Origin: Aptenodytes patagonicus
Taxonomy: Eukaryota; Chordata; Aves; Sphenisciformes; Spheniscidae
DNA: 64,000 bases
Assembly: GCF_965638725.1 (NCBI RefSeq)
Contig: NC_134951.1
Coordinates: 67,956,437 to 68,020,436, forward strand
Direction of reading: 5' to 3'
The notes beneath the pieces are model-generated. The model searched no databases. It had not been told where the DNA came from and was given only the letters and a program-made list of their open reading frames with translations. Shown here one piece after another: positions 23,146-35,700 of the stretch (the stretch's first letter is position 1; each line of letters opens with the position of its first letter). The translations under genes were made by a program, and so were the position numbers.

Positions 23146-26100
23146 GTGAGCGCCGCTCCGGGCACGGGGAGAGGAGGCGAGCGGGGCACGGCGGGGCGGC
23201 GGACCCCCAAACCGGCTTCGTCTCCCCCGTCCCGCTTGCAGGAGGGCGCCTCGGGGCACCAGGCGGGTTTGGCCGCGGTGTTCGGTCGTTTTCCGCTCGG
23301 CAGCCCAGCAGTTAGCGCTCCGAGGGGGGCTGTGTGTTGGCTCCCGGTTCGCGCTGGACATGCTCGGCCGGGCGGCGAAATTGTGCCCTCTGTTGACTGG
23401 CGCTGGCCCGGGCTCGGCGGGACCCCGGCCCCCGCGGGGGCTCAGCGGGCGGAGAGACCGACCGGCGGGGGTTTGCTGGGCTTGCTTTTAGCGCTTGCGG
23501 CTGCTGGAAAAGTTGTCCGCTTTGAGCGCCTTCTCCTGTACAGCTGGCAGGTGGCAATAGCGGCCGTCGTTTCCACCTTGCATACGCTTGCTTCCAGCAG
23601 GCCAGTCAGTTAGGGAACTAAGCCGTGTAAACCAGTCCTGTGGTATATTGAATACCCTCAATCGTCATCTTCTTCCTTGGTGAAGAGCGATAATGCGCTT
23701 AGTTCTGTACCAAGCGCTCAGACAAAGACCCAGGCATAGAAATCCATGGGCGCTGAAGGTGTATGAAGCATGTTTATTTAGTATTGCCTTCGCACTGTAT
23801 GGAAAAGAGTTTATTATTGCCAGTTTTCAGATAGAGGACAGAAAATTAAAATAACTTTATGAAGCCACTGGCAGGTCTCAGAACAGCGTTCAGCTTTCCC
23901 AAGCCCGGCATCCTCAGTATTACGTGTTCAGAAAGGCTGCTGCCTCAGATAGCTATTTAATCATTGTTTACAGCTGTTCTTCTCTGAGAATTCGTAGTCA
24001 TTACATGTCAAAAGGTTAAAGTAGTATAGCATACAGTAAAGCACAGTACAGTATAAACTAATATAATTGTAGCTGAGCTTTCTGTTCTTTAAATCTCTAG
24101 CTTAGGTGGCTATTGAGTTCTGTTTGTTTCATCGCATTGTTTTTGAAAATAAGGGTTGCTCAGCTTTTGCCTTGATTGACATTTAATGACCGTAAATAGC
24201 ATAGACAGTAATTTCCATGTGCAGGGGGGAAAATATGCCTGTAGAATATAATATTGAATAATGTAGTTTCAGTGAATGCTTCTGTAAACTCAGTACTTTT
24301 TGTTACTTAAAGCTGGAAATAACCATTTCAAGGGTCCATGCCGGTAGTTCTTAATCATGTGATTAGTCTTTATTCATGTAAAAAAATCCCATTGACTCAA
24401 TGGCTTTACTTACATAAGTAAGGCATTCAGTATTTTGGTCATCTCGGAGCAAAGTATAGCTGTGGTTATTAAACATTAATAAGCAGTTGTTTATATTTCA
24501 TTTCTTAAATCATCCATACATTTAAATATAGGATTACATAAATAGCATGTGTAAAACTATACTGGTGGGGGGAGTGGATAAGAAGCTGTGCTATTTCCAT
24601 TTTAAGGCTGTATGTTGGTGGGGGAATGATAAGAATATGCCATCTTTATTAGCTAAAGGAAACCTTTTCTGCATGTTGCAAGATGTGACAGCTCTGAGCC
24701 CTGTCCCTAGTGCTCTTACAGGAGCAGAAGAAACACTGTGTGAATGACATTGCCTGGACTGAGCAGAAAGGACTTTGCAGCATCTCGTGTTTCACCTGCC
24801 TCTATTTAGGGCTTGACAGGATGTCCGCTGAGTCTCTCAATCAGCTGGTTCTTGGAGAGGTTGTAGAGGGTAGCTCTTGCAGCAGGAGTTTGAGGTCCCC
24901 TCTTACCCTCTTACCCTGACAGGGTCCTTTCCAGCACTCCGGCTGGGCGGCTGGAGGTGGATGTTGTCAATGGAAGTGTCTGGGTGAAGAGGAGAGAGCA
25001 GCTGGTTCCCTGTGGGGAAGGAGGTGCTTAAGTCCTTCTGTGCAAGAGGGGTCTTCTGCCTCCCAGAACAGACCTGGGAGTCCCTTCCCGGTCAGTCTGT
25101 TAGGTTGTAGTTCTTATTCTTCTCTCTCTGGCCCTCCAGGCTCCCATCTCCATGAGATAACTTCCTAATAGTTGCATAAACCAGTTTTCAGTTGCTTCTT
25201 GTCTCCCTGTACTTGGCAAGGTATGTATCCAGACCTTGACATATACTTGTGGCTTGATATTTGTCCCTAGGTTCATAATCACAATGATGGGCTCTCCTAA
25301 TGTGACCAGCTGTAGTCTAAACATGTTAGGCGTGCATACCTTTGTTTGTCTTAATAGAAATTTTGCTTCGTTTTTAAACAGAGCAGTAATGGACATGGAC
25401 AGCATGGGGAGTCTCTCCACGTGAAAAACAGGTTGTTGGTGGTGTTACTGTAGTGCACAGGAGTTCTGAGGGATGTGGTCCTTACATTTGGCTCTAGCTA
25501 GCCACAGAGTTAGAGTGCTCTGAATAAGTATTTCAGAGAGTACAGACAGTTTGAGGTTATGGGGGTTTTTTTTGTTCTTCCTGCTGTAGCCCATGAGGCC
25601 AGAGACACTGAAGAAAGGGATGCAGGGTAGCAAACATTACATGTCCCACTGTGGAAAAATATTGGGGTTTTTGAGCCAAGTGGAAATGCTTTTTCAGCTA
25701 TGTTGACTTAACCGCTGAGTAATAGCGGCACTGCAGTCTGCACCCCCACACGTGGCACAAGCACCTCTGTGCAGTAGCTCTACTGCTCACAAAATATAAG
25801 GAGCCTCAAGAAGAGTAACATAAGTCTGTCCTTGAGTACTTGCTCTGCTACAAATTCCTCATTTGCCGTCTTCGGCCATCGTAAGTATGGGACAGATACT
25901 AGCATGGTATGTAATTCTTGGGGCTCTTTTTTTACTGTACCAAGCATCACTTCTCAGAATGTATGGGCTGCAGAAATCTGAAGTGGTCGTTATCTGCTTT
26001 ATTTGGCATGTCATCAAAACAAGAGCTTGAAACGTGCTGAAAGTTCAGCAAGTTCATATGGGATTACACTATGCAATTATCAATTAGTCAAGTTTCCAGG

Positions 26101-26480
26101 ATAATTTTCCCTTTCCTTGATCATGCCTTCTTTTATCCTTACTTTGATTTAAATGCCTTTTTTTTTTTTTTTGAATGATGATGCAATTTCCTTAGTTATG
26201 AATAAATTCTCTTTAATATCTCAGTAAGTGATAGCAGCAAATGATTGGAATAAGCTGGTCAGTGTCTGTACCTGAGTAATGCAGAGAGGCTGATGGATAC
26301 GAGCTTTAAAAACCATCATCTGTATAAGGCTCAGTGGACTGCATCCACTCTGTGCTTGTTTTAGGCAAAACTTCAGCCAGAATCCCGCCCCTGAAAGTGC
26401 ATTCTCAATCTCTGCAGAAGTGATAGCGCTGTGATGCAAGGACACTAACATGCCAATAAAAGGATCCTTTTTCATTTCAG
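23146..26480 (+). other. TNFAIP3 intron 1
   Basis: Bounded by GTGAGC and 'tttcatttcag'. The first 350 bp belong to the CpG island; the rest is AT-rich with a T-run at 26,160-26,173. No alternative exon is supported. Confidence 0.75.
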
Positions 26481-26793
26481 ATGTCTTCTAGAAACATGGC
26501 TGGCCAACACATCCTTCCTCAAGCTTTGTATCAGAGCAATATGCTGAAAGCCATGAAGATTAGAGAGAGGACACCTGAAGATCTGGTCAAACCCCCCAGT
26601 GGAATAATTCACCACTTCAGGACTATGCACAGATACACCATAGAAATGTTCAGGATGTGCCAGTTTTGTCCTCAGTTTCGGGAAACACTTCAGAAGGCCC
26701 TGACTGACCAGGCCACCCAGACTTCACTGGAGCGCCAGAGGAAGCTCAACTGGTGCATGGAAGTTCGGAGGCTTGTCCCTTTGAAGACTAATG
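26481..26793 (+). CDS. TNFAIP3: TNFAIP3 coding exon 2 (start of OTU domain)
   Basis: The acceptor AG is directly followed by ATG (26,481), and a second in-frame ATG lies at 26,496. The second has A at -3 and G at +4, and its protein begins MAGQ, matching human MAEQ. The exon encodes the first 104 residues, including the catalytic-triad Asp76 in KALTD. It ends in phase 1 before GTAAGT. Confidence 0.95.
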
Positions 26794-29700
26794 GTAAGTT
26801 ATGAGCAGGTCTTTGCACTTGCGTTAAAACAGGTAATACAAACGTAGCACCTTTATTAATAGCATCTGAGTTCACGTTACTGAAACAGAAGCGCACGGCT
26901 TTAAAAAAGTGGTGCCTTTTAATCTTGTTTATAAACTAAAATTCTTTCCACGTGATGTACTGTCCTGAGGCTATAGCAGTCCCCTGCCCATATCACGGTA
27001 TTATGAATAGCCTGAAAATTTCACAGATAACCTGTGGCACGTCAGAGCAAAATACCAGGCGGGAACCTAGACTTGCAACCCATTGCCTTTCCATGAATCC
27101 AACTCTCCTATGTGCTGGCTGCCTCGTCGGAAGTGCTGAATGGCCCTTAATGCCAGGCAAGAGGAGACTTCAGATGCTTTGAGTGACAGGGATGTGTTCC
27201 CATGTATGTATAGCGGAAGTTAATATCCTGCCATAAGCCCTGCCATTGTAGCTGGCAGGCAAGGTTTACTTGCTGATCCAGCTTTAACAGTGGTGCTGGC
27301 GGGAGCATCCTGGACATGGAGCCTCTGGGAACCTGACCTTGCTGGCCCTGGAGTCAGCGCCCTGCACCCGGCCGGCTCCGTCATCCTCAGCTACCTGCTG
27401 GGGTTTGCCAGCTCTTGCCCTTCCTCAGGGCTCACCAGTAACTCCCGTGTGTGTGAATGACAGCCATCTTTGTGCAGCACAAAGTTTGCAGTGCCCTTTT
27501 CTTTCAAGGGTCAGTACTGGTTTTAGGACTTGGCTTTTGGGTTACTTTATGTGTGTTGCATCAAGTGCTGTAAATTAAAAGGTACAGCAGTAGTGCAAAG
27601 ATTTGCTGAATAGGGTACATGTGTCCACAGTCTTGAGCAGGAAACTTTTGCACATGACTGTAAGAGTCGCTGGGCATTTCACATTCAGTGGAGGAAAGAT
27701 TTGGTAATGGCTATGACTTACGGTCACGCAGCTGCAAACTTGGACTCAGGATTCCCTACAGCACAGATTGCCCCAAACCAGCAAGGTAGACTGGAACAGT
27801 GAGGACTCCAAGAACATGCAAAATACATATTCTTTGCTCAAGGAGCAGATGACACTGGTTATAGAAACACTGGGCGTGGTGGACCTGCAGCCTCATTGAA
27901 GTCCTTGCGTTATGTTCTGTGGACGCTTCTTTTCATATCTGTTTGTATACACATTGTCCTTATCTTCCTAGTCCGCATTCTTCTCATCCCAAGTTCTACT
28001 ATACTTATCAGTCTGATTGCACACGGCTGTGTTGTACAAAAGCCATAAAACCAGAACCTCCCTGTAGATGTCACTGCTGTGACCTAGGAGAGCCTGATCC
28101 TAATGTGTGTCTCTGTAACTGTCACAGAGGCACTGACCTGTTGGTGGGCTTTTGCATGTGTGTAAAATTCTCATGACTGTAATTAGGCTGTGCATGGAGA
28201 TCGCGTAGTCTTGAACTTCCAGAAGGACTGGAGTTGCAGCTAGGGCAGGCAGCGCTTTGCAGGTACTAGGAAGGTAACATCACTCCAAGTGTTGCGTCTT
28301 CAAAACTTCGCGGAGATACACTCTAACAGATTTACTAGGAAAATGGGCAACGTGCGTAATTTTTGCTCAGGGCAAAGAGCAATGGTTTTGGAATCCCCCA
28401 TCTCCTGTTAATGAGTTCTGCAGGGGTTAACGCTGCCTGGACAGACCCTTGTTCCTGACAACACTGTATTCAATAACTGTGACCTCTTGCATTGTCTCAT
28501 GATTGTCAGCCAGTGTTACAAATGGGAACAATTTGTGGACTGGTGACTTGGATCCCATCCGTGAGCAAGCGTACCAATATACAAGATGCTGAAATATTAG
28601 GGCAGGCTGAGGGAAGGCAAAGCAAGGGCTCGGTTTGTGGTCCCCCCGTACCCCATGCAGCCAATGAACTTGGCTTCAGTTCAGTACTTTAGGGTCATTA
28701 AGTGCATGTGTAGAAGGAGTGGCTTTGGGAACCTGTGGTTTATGCAAAGTAGTCGCATTGAGGGACCTTTGCAGGAGAGAGAAGGTAGACTGGACTGAAG
28801 GAGAGGATCTCTGAAAAATGGGACAGAAGCCTGCAGAAGCCCTGTATTATCCCAGAAAATAACATGGGGGTCTTTTTCTCCCATGTGGCATGAAGAATAC
28901 TTTAAAAAGCATTTGGCTGCTTAACCCATAGATGTGGGAGGAATATATTAGTTCTTTCAGTCAACGGTGGGCTTTCTTCAGAAAATTCTGGGGGTTTTTC
29001 TAATGAAGTTTTTAATTGTTGAAAACAGAGAAAGTATTTCCTATGGGATCTTTCGATGTATATTTTACCTAATATGTACATGAGTTTGTGGAGTGGTGGG
29101 TTTTTTTTTTTTTAATTAAAAAAAGCCCTTTTGAATCACCACACATTTCTTTGCAGACATGCGAATGGAGGATAGAAGGAAAGCAGTAGGAGGTATAAAA
29201 ATCGAAACTGTTTTAAAAAAAAAAAAATTAAAAATTCCAGCATCTATTGGCTGTAGAGATTTCACTTGTATAATGAATCGGCATTCATTCCAGCTCGCCC
29301 AGCCACACCCCCCGGGAAAGTCCGAGGGAGGCTTCGCTGCTCAGCCCTGCACGCCGCAGAACAAAAAGTACAACTGTTGCTCAATTGCTAGTCAAACGGC
29401 GCAGGGGAATTCCAAGTGCTGTGTAAGGAATTTTGGGCAGCGCTTCTCAATAAAGAACTGAAAGTGAGCTCTCAGAGAGAGAGGAAAGAAAAATCTTATC
29501 TTTGCTCTAGATTTTGCAAAGGGAAAATTTTAACGGGATTAATATGTCATCTTTCTTGGTCAGAAGGAAACCCAGTCAGTTTTTCTGTCTTATATGTTGT
29601 TCCCTGATTTTTGAGCTCAAATAAGCAGCCTGCAGACTTGAAGTAAGCTTTGCAAGACAGCATTCAGAGACCAGAAGGCAGTTGAAGGAACCTGATATGC

Positions 29701-32700
29701 ACTGAGTCCATGGCAATTTATGAAGTGTTAAGTAGATTTCAAATGATACCTTTTTTCAGGTTCTGGAGTCTGTTGTAGGTTTTTCTCTACAGTTTCATAG
29801 AAAAAGTAGTAGTGTTCACAAATGGCATACTTGAGTTCATAAGGCATGTGGCAAACTGGGTTTAAGTCTTTTGTGGGTGTCCTTTGGGCGAGGTTTTTTT
29901 CCACATGAGAAAAACCTACTAGCTTTACCGTGGTTGATGTCCTCTATTCCAAGGAAATTGCTGTGGTTTCTTAGTATTCAGTGAATCTGCTTACCACTGC
30001 AGTAAACACCAGACCTAGTTTTGAATCTGAGGATATGACAGTGATTCTTGCTGTCTCCCTTTCAAGGGAGACATCCCCTTTTGAAGAAGATGGCTAGAGA
30101 GAGAATTTGAAACCCAGCCATAGGCATACTTTGTCACACCTTTTAATTAAATTAGTTAACTCCTCTGATTCTTGGTTTCTGCCCCTCTGAAATTGAAGAA
30201 TATTGCTTTCCTTCCTACCTGTAAAGAGGACTTTTTCAATGCAAGGAGTGTTTCTAAATGAAATTCAAATCATTATTTTTTTCATTTATTTAGTTTTAAT
30301 TTTGTTTTTTAGAAAAACAACCCTCTAAATAAAACTTTTAACAGCACAGCATACTATCAGTTCCGAGAGGAAGGCAAGAGGTGTTCCTACAATTGCTTTA
30401 CATAAATCACCTACTCTTCCCTTTCTGTCTCTCTTCTTTTTGTTTTTTTTTTTTTTTTTTTTTTTTAATTACAATTCCTCCATCAAGCACAGCCAAGTGC
30501 CAAGCCTTTCAATGCAGTGCTTGTCAGGGGACGTGAGGCTTGGTGTTACTATAGTATTTATTGTCTTAGAGGTTTCCATTATCTCTACCCTGTGTCATCA
30601 GGTGTATATTTGTATAAACACTGATGAGGGAGATTTACATATTCTTTTGTAATTTTAAGTTGGCTTTGTTGTGTTTAAAAGCTATTTCAACTGTGTTTGA
30701 CATTTGCCGTTGACCCCAAAATTTGGTTCATGATATCAGTCAAAGTTAAGTAAGATAGATAAGGGGCAGGCTTCCCACCATTGCTGAATGACAGCTTAAC
30801 ACCAACCAGTGAAGGGAGAAAACCAGTAGAGGGGACTTTCTTCTTTTCTGTCTCTGAGCAGAGAGCTCATAGCTGTGGTCTTCTTGTTAAAACCCTTCTG
30901 TCTGAGGCTTAGAGAGAAGTGCACGGGGAATATGGATATGCACAGCGTAATTCTACATCCCCCGCACTTGTGGGGTTTTATTTAAGTAGCCATTTAAAAA
31001 TAATGTACTCTTTCTTTTTTTGCAGGTGATGGAAATTGCCTCATGCATGCTGCATCACAGTACATGTGGGGTATTGAAGATATCGACCTCGTCTTAAGAA
31101 AAACATTGTTTAGCACGCTCAGGGAGATTGACACACAGAATTTCAAGCTCCGCTGGCAGCGGGAGGCTATTAAATCCCAGGAGTTTGTAGAAACGGGACT
31201 CCACTATGACACCCGGGTAAGGTGGCCTGAGGGAATCATGCTGTTTTCTGAGTGCTCGTCAGCGTTGCCTTGCTGATTTCATTTGCTTTTTGGCTTCATG
31301 GATTCCGCCGTTAGTGGAGAGCAGAAATAGTCTTCCTTTCGAGGAAATGGGAAAATACGATTATTTTGAGCACTGTTGTGCTGCAGTTGGTTCCTGACCT
31401 CCATGTCTTTGAAGCGTTGCTCATGGATGTTTCTTTCCTCAGAACTGGGAGGAGGAGTGGGAATACCTCATTGAAATGACCTCCCCAGAAACATCTGGGG
31501 CTCGAAACAGGCTTCCATATAATGCACTGGAAGAAATCCACATCTTCATCCTTGCTAACATCCTCAGAAGGCCAGTCATTGTCCTTGCAGGTGAGTTGCC
31601 CGGACAGTCATCTCACCATGTTACTGTGTGCTGTGTGAGTAATCTTACTTCAATAATTGTTGTTTTCAGGTAGATGCATTTCAAAAGAGGCGTTTTCAGC
31701 AATTGTTCTAAACGCCCAGAATATGTTTTCTCTTGCCTGTAGCACATACTTATTTGTGTTTATTTGTGTTTTCTTTTTCTTCCTTATGCAGATAAAGTGG
31801 TGAGAAGTTTACAGTCTGGCTCCAGTTTTGCTCCTCTGAACGTCGGTGGTATTTACTTGCCTCTCCTTTGGCCAGCTGAAGAATGCTACAGATACCCAAT
31901 TGTGCTTGGCTACGACAATATGCATTTTACACCACTAGTGACTCTGAAGGACAGTGGGCCAGGTATTTTTCAAGTACCTTGTTTGCTATTTATGTAGCTT
32001 CTTCGATATCATCATGCTGATAAAGCTTTTAGAATATAATCTGGTTTAGATTTGCATTTCAAAAGTTAAAATAAATGTAAAAGATTTCTTTGGAATACAT
32101 GCTTAAAATGTGAGCAGAAACAGTTTTGACTGTAAATCTGAATAGAAACTAAAGGTTGTCTTCAAAATGCCGGTTAAAAGTAGAGTAAAACTCACCTGCT
32201 TGCAGGCTGGGATCAGCCAAAGGCTGGCCTCTGCTTCATTGTGTTCTGGCCTCCTTTCCACCCACCATCATAAGAGAAGAAGCTTTGAAGGACATGGTCT
32301 CTCAGCAGTGTACCACTGCCTGGCAGGGATAATGACATATATGCTTCGCCTTTTTTAATGCATCTCTTCTGAATGGATAGCAGTTCTCTAGGTTCAGGTT
32401 AGGGCATCATCCCATGGAAAGGCATAACAAACTAAGATCTACAATGCTGCCCACACAGAGAAGAAAATTGCTATGGGGACATTAAAACTCCCGTGGGATG
32501 GGGCTAGGTTTGTGCTGCAGACATGTCTGCGTCCTCCCCCAGTGGCACTGTTTAGAAACCAGTTGCTCTGGCCAGCCGTTCTCCTCTCTCTCCAAAATTC
32601 AGTAGCAGTGGTGACGTCTTTGTGTGTTGCATCTTGTGGTTACTCCTGCTTGGTAAAATATATATATATATATATATATGCTAACCTATCTTGTGTCCCC

Positions 32701-35700
32701 ACAGAAATCCGGGCTGTCCCTCTGGTCACCAGTGAACGAGGCAGATTTGAGGACTTGAGCGTGCACTTTCTGACAGATGCAGAGGAGAGGGAGAAAGAGC
32801 AGCTGCTAAAAGACTACTTGATAGTGATAGAAATTCCCGTGCAAGGCTGGGATCATGGTACAACTCATCTAATTAATGCTGCAAAGTGAGTGTCATTCCT
32901 GTTTCCTCAAAGTTATCTTGTTTATGGTGGTAGGAGAAGCCAGGCAGCCCAGTGTGTTCCTTCACTCTTTCCTTCCTTCCACGGTAGCACACGTGTTTAC
33001 CCTCTGCAATGTGAAATAACTGCATTACTGCTGACATGCTTTGAAGTGTTATGAGCTTGAGCCAGTCTCAAATTTAAAGGCAAAAATGTCTTTAGACTTG
33101 GCAGACTGAAACTAATATTTTAGAAGAGTAAACCCAATGGATTAGTTTCACTGACTTTTAAGTTATACAGGAGGGTGGCTGAAAAATGGTTAAACCCAGG
33201 AACTAGTTAGACTGAACTCTTGTGCTTTATGTAAGGACACATTGCATAAAGGGCAGTTGGTGTAATTTTGGCTGCCCTAGGGAAAGTACTTGGCGGTATA
33301 TTCTTAGCGCAGATGCCTTGACACCCTGGGCTGTTGCAGTGTGGCAGTAGGCAGGAAGCTGTGGCCGGTGGAGGAACTGGCGCCTGCGCTCGTCCCCCTG
33401 ACACTTGAGCATCAGTAATGTGCAGGGGGCAGCTGGCGGCACCCATCGGCTTCTCGCATTTAGGGGATGCTGGCAGCAGTGTCCGCCCAGCCCCTTCACG
33501 AATGTGGGAGGGAAGAGACTCCCTGTATCCTCTGTCTTTGCTTCCATTACCACACAGGGAAGTATCTATGCTGTTGGGTGGTTCTGGTTTAGGAGCCTTG
33601 AAAATTAAAGTCCTCCTACCCAAAGGATATATGTATATGTAAAGAGTAGCAATCGAGCTTCCCTACTCCCACTGCACGGATATATTCTTGAGTGTTATCA
33701 GTAATGCTAGCTCCTCATCCTACCACCTACCATGGTGAAGCTCCGGTGTGAGGTTTTCCTAGCGATCAGCGGCAGAGTAGGGATGGTGTGATGGATGCTA
33801 GCTTTACACACACCACGGTAGCCCCATAGTTTGAAGAACTCTGCTGGTAGATACAGACCCAACAGGGCAAAACCAGGAGCAGATTTCATGATAAACTGTA
33901 TCATGAAATGCTGAGCCCACTGTAGGAAAGGCTTGTTCTTAGTGTGGGCTGATGAAGAGAGGGGTCTCCCACTCTAACCTCTGCTCAGCTGAGCACTGGT
34001 CTTCAGAGGACTTCAGGATTTGGGGGACTTTTCACTTCTGAGAGATTATCCATATTCTTCATGCAAACAGCTGTCAGACAGAAAATCCTTACCTAGAAAA
34101 TCCTTCTAAGAATACTTCTGTTTAGCATTGTGTCAGACCATTTCTTTAGATGTGAAAGTCTCCATTTGACATCACTGAACACCTGCTTTTAAAATTATTT
34201 CCATTTACAGCAACAGTTTAACATCCTGGATCTTCTAGCTGAGTAATATGGATGTGCATTAAATCTACATTTCCTCTCCACATTGCTTGTATTTGCCTCC
34301 ACCCCCACCATCTGCCCTTTTCAACCACTGATGCAATCTTCCTTTTTTGGCTGTCAGGTTAGATGAAGGCAACCTACCCAAAGAAATAAACCTCGTGGAA
34401 GATTACTTTCAACTGGTACAGCATGAGTACAAGAAGTGGCAGGAGAACACTGAACCTGCTAGAAGAGAGACCTGCTCCAGGAACAGACAGGAACTGTCTT
34501 TTCCCCAGCTCTCCCTCTTACAGGTGAAATGTGAAACACCAAATTGCCCTTTCTACATGTCTGTGAACACCCAGCCCTACTGCCATGAGTGCTTTGAGCG
34601 GAGGTCCCAGGGAAGCAAAGGAAGAAAGCAGACCTCCAAAGCAGCACCCGATAAACTGAAGGCAGCTGGGTCGGGCTCCTCCCAGGGGGATGTTTGTGAA
34701 CCTGGGGGATGGACGTCCGAAGGGCCTGTAACAGGGCCTCGCTCCGCACCTCCGACTGCTCCAAGCCTTTTCCTATACAGTGAGACCACAGCCATGAAAT
34801 GCCGGACACCAGACTGCCCCTTTACACTGAACGTGCAACACAATGGGCTTTGCGAACGCTGCTACAACTCCAGACAGCTTGGTGCTTGCAACAACTTGGA
34901 TGACCGGAGACATTTAGACTATGCCACGTGCAAGGTGTGCCATCAGAAGGCCAACAGGACCTTCAATGGCATATGCAGCACTTGCTTCAAAAGGTCTACA
35001 GAACACTCCTCAAACGGCAGCCCTGCTTTCCTGCCCACATGCCACCAGAGATCGACGTCTGACCCGTCCCAGATCTCACAGAGCCTCCTCCAGCACTCCT
35101 GCCATCAGGCTCCCAACAACCACAGTGAGGAGCCCCCGCCACCGGTGCTGCCTCCTGAGGAGAAGAGGGGAGGTAACCTCTGCAGGAAACCTGGCTGCAA
35201 GTTTTTTGGGACATCACAGAATGAGGGCTTTTGCACGCTGTGTTTCTTTGAGTACAGGGAAAACCACGGTAAGTGGAGATAGGGTGAGCTTTGGCACACT
35301 GTGGCTGCAGATCGGCCTCCTTGAGCTATGAAGCTCTGCATGCACTGGGTGCTAAAAGGGCAGGGGGTGACGGAAACGGTGTGGAGCAGAAGCAGCAGTC
35401 TGAGGAGAAGGTGCTTTTTTGGCCGTTATTATCCCATAAAGGGACATGCGGTAACAGTGTGGGAAAACTGAAATCTCTTGTAAAACTTCCTGTCGGCTTT
35501 CATGGAAGCAAAACTAGTTCAAGAGCGGATGAGTTTTGATCCCTCCCCACCGTCCACTGCAGTCATGGTTTGGTATGAATTTTCTTCACAGCTAGACAAG
35601 TTGTAGGAGTCGGTGAGGGAAATGCTATTGTATTGATGCTACTGAAAACCAGTTATGTTAGCAAGGCTTTTAAAAAGCTTGGGATGAATTTGAAGATCCG

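Larger units (their letters stand above)
22440..23480. promoter_or_regulatory. CpG island promoter of TNFAIP3
   Basis: A very GC- and CpG-dense block of about 1 kb, unlike the AT-rich flanks. It contains CGG/GCG runs (22,970-22,993), the E-box and two NF-kB sites described separately, and the non-coding first exon. No TATA box is visible at the expected place; a T-rich tract (22,865-22,907) lies there instead. The long open frames on both strands across the island follow from its base composition. Confidence 0.85.

Noticed and set aside
22294..23613. 439-codon open frame across the TNFAIP3 CpG island
   Set aside because: Low-complexity Ala/Arg/Gly/Pro composition caused by GC richness, with long frames on both strands. 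It crosses the exon 1 donor and a homopolymer T run.
29159..29461. Possible extra exon in intron 2 after 'ttctttgcag'
   Set aside because: The frame contains a poly-Lys run from a poly-A stretch and matches nothing in A20. The region is better explained as regulatory.
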